DNA of 64,000 nt from Nibribacter ruber. Lineage in GTDB: Bacteria > Bacteroidota > Bacteroidia > Cytophagales > Hymenobacteraceae. Location of the stretch: NCBI RefSeq assembly GCF_009913235.1, contig NZ_CP047897.1, positions 3,409,001 to 3,473,000 on the forward strand, written 5' to 3'. Positions 1 to 9,800 of this stretch are shown one piece after another. The translations under genes were made by a program, and so were the position numbers. A model generated the notes under the pieces. That model saw only the letters and a program-made list of their open reading frames with translations. It did no database searches and was not told the origin of the DNA. How positions within the stretch are numbered: position 1 is the stretch's first letter; each line of letters opens with the position of its first letter.

Positions 1-77
1 CTCTCGGACGCTACGAGGTCTTGGTTAGTTATGAGTCTTGGGTTGCAAGTCAACAGTGCTCCCACCCGCGCAGGGTG

Positions 78-505
78 ATGAAGGCATTGCAACTTCTCAA
101 ACAGCAGTGCGCCTGCCCTTGACTGAGGGAAAAGAGACTGGTCAATTTAAGTCTCTTTTCACGAAGGAGAAAGTAATGACTGTTCGATTGGCAGAGGCGT
201 AAGCTTACCATGAAACGAGTCACGCTGGCCAGGTGCAGAGTCTGAAGAAAAGACTGTCCGAGCGTTCAGCGAGTTTCTTTTCTTCTTGATTCTTTTGGTT
301 ACTTTTCTCATCAAGGAGAAAAGTGACATACCTGAATAGAAAGCAAGAAAGAGGAGTTTGGTAGTAAGGTATTGGCAGGCAGTTCTGATTATTGGTGATA
401 ACCAACAACGGCTAACGGAATGACCCACTAGTTTAAACACCCCTCTCCTGAGCTACGCACGCTGCCTCAAACTCGCGTTTGGGCAATCCTCAAGGGGAGA
501 ATCTG
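78..505 (-). repeat. Long structured dispersed repeat, copy A
   Basis: This copy is in reverse orientation relative to copies B (14557-15016) and C (44643-45092). Read on the minus strand it has the family landmarks in order: a CAGATTCTCCCC start, a GAGGGGTGTTT block, a GTTGTTGG hairpin, the hairpin ACTTTTCTC/GAGAAAAGT (301-324), a 9-bp stem at 244-252 and 277-285 (GAAGAAAAG with CTTTTCTTC) around a conserved loop containing CTCGCTGAACGCTCGG, an 11-bp hairpin within 127-162, and a GTTGCAATGCCTTCAT end. Short open frames across it are not kept in the other copies, so I call it non-coding. A 38-bp palindrome lies 34 bp beyond its 5' end. Confidence 0.8.
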
Positions 506-539
506 TGCTTGGCCAAGGATGTTGCAAGAAGCCACAAGT

Positions 540-577
540 CGTTTTTGGCCTAATTCCCAGAAAACAAGCCAAAAACG
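540..577. repeat. 38-bp palindromic repeat, copy 1
   Basis: Arms CGTTTTTGGCCTAATTCC and GAAAACAAGCCAAAAACG form an imperfect hairpin. It lies 34 bp from the 5' end of long repeat copy A, as another copy does beside long repeat C. Confidence 0.85.
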
Positions 578-589
578 GCATTCTCCTTC

Positions 590-653
590 CATTCACCTCC
601 TTCGGTAAAAATCCCTCCCGCCATTCACCTACCAAAAACCGTCATTCACCTAC
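590..653. promoter_or_regulatory. Direct repeats, candidate LytTR binding sites
   Basis: CATTCACCT occurs three times, at 590-598, 622-630 and 643-651; the last two extend to CATTCACCTAC. The last two start 21 bp apart, two helical turns, and the first is 32 bp upstream of the second. LytTR regulators typically bind direct repeats about 21-22 bp apart, and this operon encodes a LytTR regulator, so autoregulation is inferred. The exact binding motif is unverified. Confidence 0.5.
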
Positions 654-680
654 TTTCTGCCAGAGCTAACCTATTAGCCA

Positions 681-711
681 TTGTGGCTGGTACACTAAGG
701 CTATACATTTG
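681..711 (+). promoter_or_regulatory. Bacteroidota-type promoter for the LiaF-like/LytTR operon
   Basis: The -7 element TACATTTG is at 704-711 and a TTGTGG -33-like element begins at 681, about 25 bp centre to centre. This fits the Bacteroidota housekeeping promoter (TTTG / TAnnTTTG). The start codon is 23 bp downstream and the direct repeats end 28 bp upstream. Confidence 0.5.
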
Positions 712-733
712 AATCATCCTAACAACAACAACT

Positions 734-1576
734 ATGGAAACGAACGATAGAATCACCTCGAAAAATTACAGGGGCTATGAGCCAACCAGAAACAACGGCG
801 GTCGCATCATGGCCGGATTGATCATTGTCCTGGTTGGCGTGGCCTTGCTGGCCAACCAACTATATGAACTGCACCTGCCGCGCTGGGTATTCTCCTGGAA
901 GATGCTTTTGATTGTGATTGGTCTATACACTGGTTTTAAGCACAACTTCAGAAACATCGGCTGGATTTTCCCCTTCGCCATTGGATCTGTATTCTTATTG
1001 GAGGACATTTACCCGGCGCTAAACTTTAAGCCGTACTTCTGGCCGGTGCTGTTGATTGGCTTTGGTCTGTACATGATGTTGCGTCCAAGACACCATTCAT
1101 ATTCACCGGGCAAAGGATGGAAAAGCCCAACCCAACCTTTGCCGGGAGCAGGAGCAGGAGCGGGGAGTGCGTATGCTAGTCCTTCGTATGCTGCGCCTAC
1201 GGCAGAAGAGGCGTTTGACCCGGCCAACGTTTCAAAAGACGACTACATCAACGGAACGGCCATTTTTGGCGGCATCAAGAAAAGCATCATCACCAAAAGT
1301 TTTAAGGGCGGACAGATCACCACGTTCTGCGGCGGCGCCGAGTATAACCTGACCCACGCAGATTTGCAGGGCGAAGTGGTCATTGACGTAACCATGATGT
1401 TTGGCGGCACCAAGCTGGTGATTCCTCCGGACTGGAAAGTGCGCTCAGAAGTGGTGGCCATCTTTGGCGGAATAGACGAGAAGCGCTCCATGGTGGCCCC
1501 TTCCATCCAAGGCGACAAGGTGGTTATCTTAAAAGGCACGCTCATCTTTGGTGGAATTGACATCAAAAGTTATTAA
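734..1576 (+). CDS. LiaF/LiaI-like four-helix membrane protein (DUF5668 type)
   Basis: A 280-residue inner-membrane protein. Four hydrophobic helices are visible at about residues 25-45, 52-66, 74-90 and 98-115, followed by a Gly/Ala/Pro linker (about 117-165). The C-terminal beta-rich domain carries four spaced FGG motifs (AIFGG, MMFGG, AIFGG, LIFGG), the pattern of LiaF-type cell-envelope stress proteins. It is first in an operon with a LytS-like kinase and a LytTR regulator. LiaF-like proteins usually restrain or tune a neighbouring envelope-sensing kinase, so that role is inferred here. Confidence 0.8.
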   Translation: METNDRITSKNYRGYEPTRNNGGRIMAGLIIVLVGVALLANQLYELHLPRWVFSWKMLLIVIGLYTGFKHNFRNIGWIFPFAIGSVFLLEDIYPALNFKPYFWPVLLIGFGLYMMLRPRHHSYSPGKGWKSPTQPLPGAGAGAGSAYASPSYAAPTAEEAFDPANVSKDDYINGTAIFGGIKKSIITKSFKGGQITTFCGGAEYNLTHADLQGEVVIDVTMMFGGTKLVIPPDWKVRSEVVAIFGGIDEKRSMVAPSIQGDKVVILKGTLIFGGIDIKSY

Positions 1577-1646
1577 TTGCAGCTAGGTTGACCGTATGGA
1601 ACTGTCCATCCACCCGCCACTGCTAACCTCTACCCGAACTGACGCC

Positions 1647-2672
1647 ATGCCCTCGTTTAAAATCATTCTGCTGTACCTGGGCTGGGGCCTGCTCTGGGCA
1701 GTAGTGCAAACGCTGGTGTTGTACCAGTTCGGGTTTAGGGGGCAGACAGTGGTGATAGATGCGGTATTGACCAACGTGCTGTTGCTGGGCAGTGGCTACG
1801 TGATGGCTACCGCTCTCCGGTACTACCAGCTAGAGCCCAAACAGATTGCTTATTTGTTGGGCTGGAGCGCCGGATTAGCCAGTTTCACCGTGTGGCTGTA
1901 CCTGATGGGAATTGATTGGCTACTGGATGGACAAGAAGAGTATCTGGCTTTTGTGCACCAGTCGTACCCGGTGCGGGTGGCGTTTGCCTGGCTCATGATC
2001 CTGTTCATTGTCTTGCAGAACTGGCTCTGGTACTACACCAAAGAGAAGCAGCAAGCCGAAGACCGCAAAACCGCCACGGAGAAGATGGCCCGCGAAGCCG
2101 AGCTGTTCACGCTCAGACAGCAACTGCAGCCGCACTTTCTCTTTAATAGCCTCAACTCCATCAGTGCGCTGGTACGCACCAAGCCAGATCTGGCTAAGCA
2201 GATGGTGCAGCAGTTGTCAGATTTTCTAAGAGGCACGTTGCGCAAAGACGGACAGATGTTGATTCCTTTGTCTGATGAACTTCACCACCTGCAGATTTAC
2301 CTGGAGATTGAGAAAGTGAGGTTCGGGCATAGGTTGCAGACCCAGGTAGAATGCCCTGAAGAATGCAAAGACCTGCAACTGCCTTACCTCTTGTTACAGC
2401 CCATAGTAGAGAACGCCATCAAATTCGGGTTGTATGACACGCTAGGCGACACGCTCATTAAAATCACCGCCCACTGTGAGGACGGGCTATTAGTAGTTTC
2501 TACTGAGAATCCCTTTGAGGCCAGTTTGCTTTCTCCTAAACAAGGCACGGGCTTCGGGTTGGACTCGGTGCGCCGCCGGTTGTATTTGCTCTTTGGCAGA
2601 CTAGACCTGGTCAGCACCCAGCAACACGAAGGCACCTATATTACCACCGTTAAAATTCCGCAACCGCTATGA
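1647..2672 (+). CDS. LytS/YehU-family sensor histidine kinase
   Basis: The N-terminal third carries about four transmembrane helices. A short coiled coil leads to the His_kinase motif LQPHFLFNSLNSI, with the phospho-accepting His in QPHF. An N box (VENAIKFG) and a glycine-rich GTGFGLDSVRRR segment form the ATP-binding part. I chose the ATG at 1647 because the 17 extra residues of the frame starting at 1596 are not membrane-like; the longer start remains possible. The stop overlaps the next gene by 4 bp (ATGA), which indicates translational coupling to its cognate LytTR regulator. Confidence 0.88.
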   Translation: MPSFKIILLYLGWGLLWAVVQTLVLYQFGFRGQTVVIDAVLTNVLLLGSGYVMATALRYYQLEPKQIAYLLGWSAGLASFTVWLYLMGIDWLLDGQEEYLAFVHQSYPVRVAFAWLMILFIVLQNWLWYYTKEKQQAEDRKTATEKMAREAELFTLRQQLQPHFLFNSLNSISALVRTKPDLAKQMVQQLSDFLRGTLRKDGQMLIPLSDELHHLQIYLEIEKVRFGHRLQTQVECPEECKDLQLPYLLLQPIVENAIKFGLYDTLGDTLIKITAHCEDGLLVVSTENPFEASLLSPKQGTGFGLDSVRRRLYLLFGRLDLVSTQQHEGTYITTVKIPQPL

Positions 2673-3412
2673 TTACCTGTCTGGTTATTGATGATGAGCC
2701 ATTGGCCCGTACCATTGTCTGCGAGTACCTGCTCAACCACCCAGACATTGCGCTGGTGCAGGAATGCAACAACGGCTTTGAAGGCGTGAAAGCCATCCAG
2801 CAACATAGTCCGGATTTGATTTTCCTGGACATACAAATGCCTAAAATCAACGGCTTTGAGATGCTGGAACTGGTAGAGCACATGCCGGGCGTCATCTTCA
2901 CCACCGCCTTTGACGAATTTGCCATCAAGGCTTTTGAGGCCAACGCGGTAGATTACTTGCTCAAGCCTTTTACCCAAGAACGGTTTGACGCGGCCATTCA
3001 GAAGTGGCGCCAAAAACAAGGCCAGCAGGTAGCTGAGGTTCCTGCAGCCAACCTGCAGGAAGTAGCTCACAAACAGCCCGAGGAACAATTACGCATCGTG
3101 GTCAAAGTCAACAGCGACATCAGGATCATTCCGGTGCAGGACATTGAGTACCTGGAGGCCTATGATGACTATGTGAAGATTCATACCGGCGCGGGCTGTT
3201 TTCTAAAAAAGAAGACCATGGGATATTATGAAAGCACGCTTGACCCCAGCCAGTTTGTGCGGGTGCATAGGTCGTACATGATTTCCCTGTCGCAACTCAC
3301 CCGCATAGAACCCTTGGAGAAAGACACCTACGTGGCGCTACTCAAAAAAGGCACGCGCGTTCCACTCAGCAAAAGCGGTTACAGTAGGCTCAAAACTGTT
3401 TTAGGTATTTAA
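2669..3412 (+). CDS. LytTR-family response regulator
   Basis: A 247-residue two-domain regulator. The receiver domain (about 1-120) has the acidic pair DDE near residues 8-10, the phospho-acceptor Asp54 in FLDIQMP and the KPF lysine near residue 103. A LytTR DNA-binding domain follows (about 145-245) with VQDIEYLEAYDDYVKIH and FVRVHRSYMIS. It overlaps the kinase gene by 4 bp and is therefore its likely partner. Probable targets include the operon's own promoter, where spaced direct repeats occur at 590-653. Confidence 0.92.
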   Translation: MITCLVIDDEPLARTIVCEYLLNHPDIALVQECNNGFEGVKAIQQHSPDLIFLDIQMPKINGFEMLELVEHMPGVIFTTAFDEFAIKAFEANAVDYLLKPFTQERFDAAIQKWRQKQGQQVAEVPAANLQEVAHKQPEEQLRIVVKVNSDIRIIPVQDIEYLEAYDDYVKIHTGAGCFLKKKTMGYYESTLDPSQFVRVHRSYMISLSQLTRIEPLEKDTYVALLKKGTRVPLSKSGYSRLKTVLGI

Positions 3413-3415
3413 AGC

Positions 3416-3453
3416 CGTTTTTGGGCTGTTTTCTAGAAAGTAAGCCAAAAACG
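3416..3453. repeat. 38-bp palindromic repeat, copy 2
   Basis: The hairpin begins 3 bp after the stop codon of the LytTR regulator. The arms pair partly through G-U wobbles (left arm GGGCTG, right arm TAAGCC). Confidence 0.85.
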
Positions 3454-3615
3454 CTGCGCACTTCATCCTGTATTTTAACCTGTTCAGGAAGAAATTAAAG
3501 CCTCTGGTCAGATTCCAGTCCTTTTGCTGTGATGGCTTGACTAGCTTTCGGCTTACCTACCTTTTGTGTACATAAGTGAGAATAGATAGCCTGAAATTAA
3601 GTTAGATGGAAACTT

Positions 3616-3636
3616 TGGAAACAAAAATAGTTTCCA
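3616..3636. promoter_or_regulatory. Candidate TetR operator
   Basis: The inverted repeat TGGAAAC-7 bp-GTTTCCA lies 35 bp upstream of the tetR start, and an additional TGGAAAC lies at 3607-3613. TetR-family repressors commonly bind such palindromes in front of their own operon. Assignment is by position only. Confidence 0.5.
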
Positions 3637-3670
3637 GTAGGTTTGCCGCAGATTTGACTTATCTGGGTAC

Positions 3671-4279
3671 ATGAGAGAGAGAATTTTACAGGAGGCTTTG
3701 CTTTTGTTCTTCCAGCGGGGAATTAAGGCGGTCTCTATGGATGACGTAGCAACTCATTTAGGAGTGTCTAAAAAGACGATCTACAAGTGGTTCGCTAACA
3801 AGGATGAGCTGGTGTATGAAGGCATGAACCAGCACATCAATGGCATGGAAAACACCTGTTGTCAAGCCCTGGATACGGCCAACAACGCCATGGAAGCCAT
3901 GTTTCAGGTAGTAGAAATGGTGCGCGGCCTTATGCGACAGGTGCACCCCACCATTTTCTATGATTTACAGAAATATCATCCAGAGGCCTGGAAACTGTGG
4001 ATTGAGCATAAAAACAATTTCTTTTTAAAGCATACCAAGGAGCACCTCCAGAGAGGCATCAAAGAGAAGCTGTTCAGAGAAGACATTGACGTGGAGATTG
4101 TGGCCCGCCTTAGGTTAGCCGAGGTGGAGATTAGTTTCAATTCTGACATTTACCCTGCCACCCAGTTTGACCTTCAGAAAGTTCAGATTGCCTTGTTAGA
4201 GCATTTCATTCTAGGACTTGCCACCATCAAAGGCCACAAGCTGGTCAATCAATACAAACAGATCATTGAAGAAGAATAA
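3671..4279 (+). CDS. TetR/AcrR-family transcriptional regulator
   Basis: A 202-residue one-component regulator. Residues about 5-50 form the TetR helix-turn-helix (DDVATHLGVSKKTIYKWF), followed by an all-helical ligand domain. It is 6 bp upstream of a TolC-like gene and heads a TetR-OMF-MFP-RND series, so it most likely represses this efflux operon. The start gives the normal TetR N-terminus directly before the first helix. The ligand is unknown. Confidence 0.9.
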   Translation: MRERILQEALLLFFQRGIKAVSMDDVATHLGVSKKTIYKWFANKDELVYEGMNQHINGMENTCCQALDTANNAMEAMFQVVEMVRGLMRQVHPTIFYDLQKYHPEAWKLWIEHKNNFFLKHTKEHLQRGIKEKLFREDIDVEIVARLRLAEVEISFNSDIYPATQFDLQKVQIALLEHFILGLATIKGHKLVNQYKQIIEEE

Positions 4280-4285
4280 AACCCT

Positions 4286-5644
4286 ATGAAAAATTTACCC
4301 AAAGTCAGCAGGCTTCTTTTCTGCGGGCTTCTATTCATGTTGCTCTCCACCACCTCTAGTTGGGCACAAGACAAGACCTTTACCTTAGCACAAGCCATTG
4401 ACTATGCCTTGCAGAACAAAGGAGCCGTGCAAAACGCGAAGGTGGACATTGAAATTGCCAAAGCCCGGGTAGGAGAGGTGAGGGCCATCGGGTTGCCACA
4501 GGTATCTGCAGGCGTAGACTATAGTAATAACCTGGCTATTCAGCGCGTGTTCTTGCCAGCAGCCTTCTTAGGCGATCCTACCCCAGGAGCGGTGGTAGCC
4601 GTGCCTTTTGGAACCAAGCACTCTAATAGCATTGCCTTAAACGGCAGCCAACTGTTGTTTGACGGGTCTTACTTACTAGGGTTAAAGGCGGCACAAGTCT
4701 ACACGCAGCTTTCTGAGAAAGCTTTAAAGCAAACAGAAATCCAGGTAGCCGATGCGGTGACCAGGGCCTATTACAGCATTCTCATCACAGACGCCCGCGC
4801 GGCCTTGGTAGACCAGAATTTAATCAGGCTGGACTCTATGCTCCGTGAGACCCGCATCTTGAATAAGAATGGGTTTGTGGAGAAAATAGATGTAGACAGG
4901 TTAAGCGTGACCAGAAACAACCTGCAGTCTGAGCGTGATAAGTTACGCAGTCTGCAAGAACTGGGCGTCAATCTGCTTAAGTTCCAGATGGGCATGCCGC
5001 AAACCCAGCCCATTACGCTGGCCGGCTCCATTCAAGAGGTGATAGTGGCTTCAGAACACCAAACCGCCACCAGTGACTACGCCAACAGAATTGAATACTC
5101 TCTCTTAAACACCAACCAAGAGCTGGCTACCCTCAACTTGCGCAACAGCAAGGCCGGTTACTACCCAAGGCTGGTCTTAACGGGCCGGTACGGAGGCAAT
5201 ACCGCCAGTGATGATTTCGGGGATATGTTTGACAAGAACAGCTACTTTCAATTTGCCGGCATAGGGCTAGGGCTCCAGATTCCGGTGTTTGATGGGTTTG
5301 CGAAGAAGTACAAAATACAGCAGAACAAACTGGCGCTTCAGAAAATTGAGGTGGGCAGAAAAGACTTGGAACAGGCCATAGACCTGCAGGTGGTACAAGC
5401 CAACACCTCCGTCAAAAATGCCAGAATCCAGCTAGACGCCCAGGAAGAGAACCGGGAGTTGGCCCAGGAAGTGTTGCGCGTGGCCAGGGTAAAATACAGA
5501 GAAGGCGTTGGCTCCAGCATTGAGGTGTTGAATGCAGAAACCTCTTTAAAAGAAGCGGAGACCAATTATTTCAGTGCGCTTTATGACCTGGTAATCTCTC
5601 AGGTGGACTTACGCTTAGCCAACGGCACCCTCTTGACGCAATAA
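4286..5644 (+). CDS. TolC-family outer-membrane efflux protein
   Basis: A 452-residue protein with a signal peptide (about 1-27, ending SSWAQ) and two OEP repeats rich in long helices, for example the segments around TRAYYSILITDARAAL and YREGVGSSIEVLNAETSL. It would form the outer-membrane channel of the tripartite pump encoded with the following membrane-fusion and RND genes. Gaps of 6 and 36 bp to its neighbours support one transcript. Confidence 0.93.
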   Translation: MKNLPKVSRLLFCGLLFMLLSTTSSWAQDKTFTLAQAIDYALQNKGAVQNAKVDIEIAKARVGEVRAIGLPQVSAGVDYSNNLAIQRVFLPAAFLGDPTPGAVVAVPFGTKHSNSIALNGSQLLFDGSYLLGLKAAQVYTQLSEKALKQTEIQVADAVTRAYYSILITDARAALVDQNLIRLDSMLRETRILNKNGFVEKIDVDRLSVTRNNLQSERDKLRSLQELGVNLLKFQMGMPQTQPITLAGSIQEVIVASEHQTATSDYANRIEYSLLNTNQELATLNLRNSKAGYYPRLVLTGRYGGNTASDDFGDMFDKNSYFQFAGIGLGLQIPVFDGFAKKYKIQQNKLALQKIEVGRKDLEQAIDLQVVQANTSVKNARIQLDAQEENRELAQEVLRVARVKYREGVGSSIEVLNAETSLKEAETNYFSALYDLVISQVDLRLANGTLLTQ

Positions 5645-5680
5645 TTTTCATTAGTGACTATACAGAAACATTTCAGATAC

Positions 5681-6811
5681 ATGAAAAAGCAACTACTTAC
5701 CGCCCTTACTCTAGCTGTTCTAACCACGGCCTGCGGCGGCGAAAAAGATAAAACGGTCCAACTGGCAGACCTTAAAAAGCAACAAGCAGAAATCACCAGC
5801 CAGATTGCCACGCTAGAAGGCGAATTGCAGAAAGAAGGCAAAGGCACAGCACCGGCAGTAGTGGCCGTACCAGTGTCTGTGGTGAAGGTGCAGCCAGAAA
5901 CCTTTAAGCATTACCTAGAGGTGCAAGGCAAGGTAGACTTTGACCAGAACGTGATGGTGAGCGCCAAAATGCCCGGCGTCTTGACCAGCGTGCGCGTAGT
6001 GCGCGGTGACAAGGTGGGCAAAGGCCAGACCTTGGCCAGCATTGACGCCAGCGTGTTGGACCAGCAGATTGCCGCCCTTCGGCCAAACCTGGACTTGGCC
6101 CGCACGGTGTTCCAGAAGCAGAAAAACCTGTGGGACCAGAAAATTGGCACTGAGATTCAATACCTGACCGCCAAAAACAATGTGCAAAGCTTAGAGCGTC
6201 AGATTGCAGCCATGCAAGAGACCAAGGCCCAATACACCATCACCTCACCCATCTCTGGGGAGGTGGATGAGGTGATACCTAAAGCGGGAGAAGCGGTTTC
6301 ACCCGGTATTGGCATCATTAGAGTAGTAAACGCCAACAGCGGTAAGATTGTGGCAGACGTGTCTGAGGCCTACGCGTCTCAAGTGAAAGAAGGAGATGAG
6401 GCCATGGTCTTGTTCCCAGACATCAATACGGAAGTAGCCACTACCGTGCGCGTGGTGGGTAAGAACATTAACCCAAGCACCCGCGCCTTTACAGTAGAGT
6501 TAGGCGTGAAAGACGCTGACCGCGGCAAAGTGAAGCTGAGCCCCAACATGGTAGCCGTAGTACGCATACAAGACTATGTGAAAGAAGGAGCCTTGGTGTT
6601 GCCGGTGAACCTGGTGCAGAAGGATGAGCAAGGAAGTTTTGTATATGTGGTAGAGCAGAAGGGCAACCAGCGTGTGGCCACCAAGCGCAACATCACGGTA
6701 GGCACCACCTATGCCGGTAAGATGGAAGTCTTGACCGGCCTCAACGCCAATGACCAAGTGATTAGCGCCGGCGCTCAGAATCTGAACCCAGGCCAAGCAG
6801 TAAGTTTTTAA
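5681..6811 (+). CDS. RND efflux periplasmic adaptor (membrane-fusion) lipoprotein
   Basis: Starting at the ATG at 5681 gives a lipoprotein signal peptide with the lipobox LTTAC; a GTG at 5654 would add nine residues ahead of it. A short coiled coil (DLKKQQAEITSQIATLEGEL) precedes the lipoyl and beta-barrel regions, with an alpha-helical hairpin near residues 145-185 and a C-terminal ALVLPVNLVQ segment. It should be anchored to the inner membrane and bridge the RND pump to the TolC channel. Confidence 0.92.
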   Translation: MKKQLLTALTLAVLTTACGGEKDKTVQLADLKKQQAEITSQIATLEGELQKEGKGTAPAVVAVPVSVVKVQPETFKHYLEVQGKVDFDQNVMVSAKMPGVLTSVRVVRGDKVGKGQTLASIDASVLDQQIAALRPNLDLARTVFQKQKNLWDQKIGTEIQYLTAKNNVQSLERQIAAMQETKAQYTITSPISGEVDEVIPKAGEAVSPGIGIIRVVNANSGKIVADVSEAYASQVKEGDEAMVLFPDINTEVATTVRVVGKNINPSTRAFTVELGVKDADRGKVKLSPNMVAVVRIQDYVKEGALVLPVNLVQKDEQGSFVYVVEQKGNQRVATKRNITVGTTYAGKMEVLTGLNANDQVISAGAQNLNPGQAVSF

Positions 6812-6868
6812 GAAGAGTGATGTTAGGCTGTGGTGCATGCCAGGGCCAGCCCTTAAAATTCCAACAGA

Positions 6869-9800
6869 ATGGAACAATCCAATAACATTAAGGAATTCAA
6901 GCCCACCAGTTGGTCTATTGATAACCGAACCAGTATTTACATCATTACGCTCCTTATTGCGCTAGCCGGTATCATGGCCTACAACCGCTTGCAGAAGGAG
7001 AACTTCCCAGACATTGTGATTCCTACCATGATTGTGACTACGGTGTACCCAGGTACCTCGCCGTCAGACATGGAGAACCTGGTGACGCGTCCTATTGAGA
7101 AGCAGATCAAGTCATTGTCTGGCGTCAAGAAAGTGACGTCAACCTCTATGCAGGATTTCGCCATGATTACTGTGGAGTTCAATACAGACGTGGAGGTGGA
7201 AGCAGGTAAGCAACGCGTGAAAGACGCGGTAGACAAAGCCAAAACCGATTTGCCGACCGACTTGCCACAGGCACCCAACGTGCAAGAGATTAGCTTCTCA
7301 GAGATGCCCATCATGTACGTAAACCTCTCGGGTAACTTCAGTGCTGAGCGTTTAAAGACCTTTGCCGAGGATCTGCAGGATCGGATTGAAGCCCTGCCAG
7401 AGATTACGCGCGTAGACATTGTGGGTGCCTTGGAGCAAGAGGTGCAGATCAACGTGGACATGTACAAGATGCAGGCCGCTAAAGTCACCTTCGGGGATAT
7501 TGAGCGCGCCATTGCCTTAGAGAACATGACCATTTCTGGTGGTACTGTGCGCGTAGGTGAGATGAAACGTGCTGTGCGTGTAGTGGGTCAGTACACAGAT
7601 CCCACCGCCATCGGTGACATTGTAGTGAAATCCTTAACCGGTGCCAACATCTACCTGCGGGACATTGCCCAGGTAGTAGACACGTTTGAAGAGCGTGAGA
7701 GCTTCGCACGTCTGGACAACGAGCCGGTTATCACCTTGAACGTGGTGAAAAGAAGCGGCGAAAACCTGATTGAGGCCTCAGACAAAATCAATGAGATCAT
7801 CAAGCAGACGCACGGCAACCAACTACCCAAAGACCTGAAGATTACCGTCACCGGTGACCAGTCCACCAGCACGCGTCACTCACTAAATGACCTCATCAAT
7901 ACCATCATCATCGGTTTTATTCTGGTGACCTTGATTTTGATGTTCTTCATGGGAACCACCAACGCCTTGTTCGTGGGCTTGTCGGTGCCTATCTCCATGT
8001 TCCTGGCCTTCCTGGTCATGCCAATGTTGGGCTTCTCTCTGAACATGATTGTGCTGTTCTCCTTCCTGCTGGCTTTGGGGATTGTGGTGGATGACGCCAT
8101 TGTGGTGATTGAGAACACCCACCGTATTCTGCACCAAACGCATTGGAATATTTTCAAGTCGGCCAAAGCGGCCGCCGGTGAGGTATTCATCCCTGTATTG
8201 GCAGGCACCCTGACGACGGTAGCTCCTTTCTTGCCCCTGGCGTTCTGGCCAGGCATCATTGGTAAGTTTATGTTCTACCTGCCTATCACCTTGATCATCA
8301 CGTTGATGGCATCCCTGATTGTGGCCTTCATCATCAACCCGGTGTTTGCGGTTTCGTTCATGGACCGCGGCGAGGCGAAAGACCCGGCCAAAGAAAAAAG
8401 AACCTTCCTGTTGTCCTTGATTATCATGGGAACGGTGGCCTTGGCGGCCTATGCCATGGGTTCTATGGGCATCGGCAACTTGGTGGTAGTCATCATGATT
8501 TTTGTGGCCCTAAACAAATACGTGTTCACCAGCTGGATCAATAAATTCCAGTCTACTGTGCTGCCAGCCTTTATGACGCGCTATGAAAATTTATTGCGTT
8601 GGATGCTGGTAGGCAGACGTCCTTATGGCGTATTGGGCTTTGTAGTAGGCCTTTTGATTCTGTCTTTCGTGGTGACGGCCATTAGGTCGCCAAAAGTGGT
8701 TTTCTTCCCGGACGGTGACCCTAACTTTGTGTACACCTACATTAACATGCCCATTGGTACAGACCAGTCGGTGACGGATTCTGTGACCAAGATAGTGGAG
8801 CAGCGCGTGCATAACGTTATGGGCAAAGACAACCCGAACGTAGAGTCTATCATTTCTAACGTAGCCATTGGCGCCGGTGACCCTAACAGCCCAAGCATTC
8901 AAGCAGAGTCTAACAAAGGCAAGGTGACCGTAGCGTTTGTAGACTATCAATACCGTGAGCCAGGCGTTAGTACCAGTACCTACTTAGATAAAGTGCGCGA
9001 AGCGGTGAAAGGCATCCCGGGTGCTGAGATTACGGTAGAGAAAGAACAGAACGGTCCGCCGGTGGGCAAGGCCATTGTGGTAGAGGTAGCCGGCGAAGAC
9101 TTCCAAGGTTTAATTGCCCTGTCTAAACAAGTGGAGAATTACCTGGACTCTGCCCAGATTGCTGGAATTGAAGACCTACGCACCGACTTGCAGGACCAAA
9201 ACCCAGAGATTACCATTGAAATTGACCGCGTACGCGCCAACCGCGAAGGCCTGAGCACCGCCCAGATTGGGTCTGAGATTAGAACGGCCATCTTCGGGAA
9301 GGAAGCTTCTAAGTTCAAGAAAGACGAGGACGAATACCCTATCCAGATACGTTATTCTGAGCTGTACCGCAAGAACATTGACCAGTTGCAGAACATGGTG
9401 CTCACCTTCCGGGATGCGGCTGGAGCGGTAAGACAGGTGCCGGTTTCGGCGGTAGCCAACGTGAAGTACTCTACCACCTACGGCGGCATCAAACGCAAGA
9501 ACCTCAAGCGCGTAATTACCCTTTCATCTAACGTGTTGGGCGGTTACAACAACAACGAGGTGGTGGCCAACATCCAGAGTGCTCTGACCCGTTTCAATGC
9601 GCCTGAAGGCTATGAGATTAGAATGGGCGGGGAGCAGGAAGACCAGCAAGAGACCATGGACTTCCTGGGGTTGGCTGGTATGGCGGCCCTTGGGCTTATA
9701 TTCTTGATTCTGGTAATGCAGTTTAACTCCGTCTCTAAGCCCCTCATTATTTTGTCAGAAATTATTTTCTCGGTCATAGGGGTATTGCTGGGCTTCTCTG

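Noticed and set aside
159-440. Short open frames in the long repeats (159-440, 14645-14827, 44741-44965), some sharing the peptide TFLLDEKSNQKN
   Set aside because: They arise from shared nucleotide repeats, appear in different frames and strands in different copies, and the copies vary by stem-preserving changes rather than by codon.
540-577. The 38-bp palindromes as ordinary rho-independent terminators
   Set aside because: They lack a T-run after the stem, and several lie next to separate, standard terminators.
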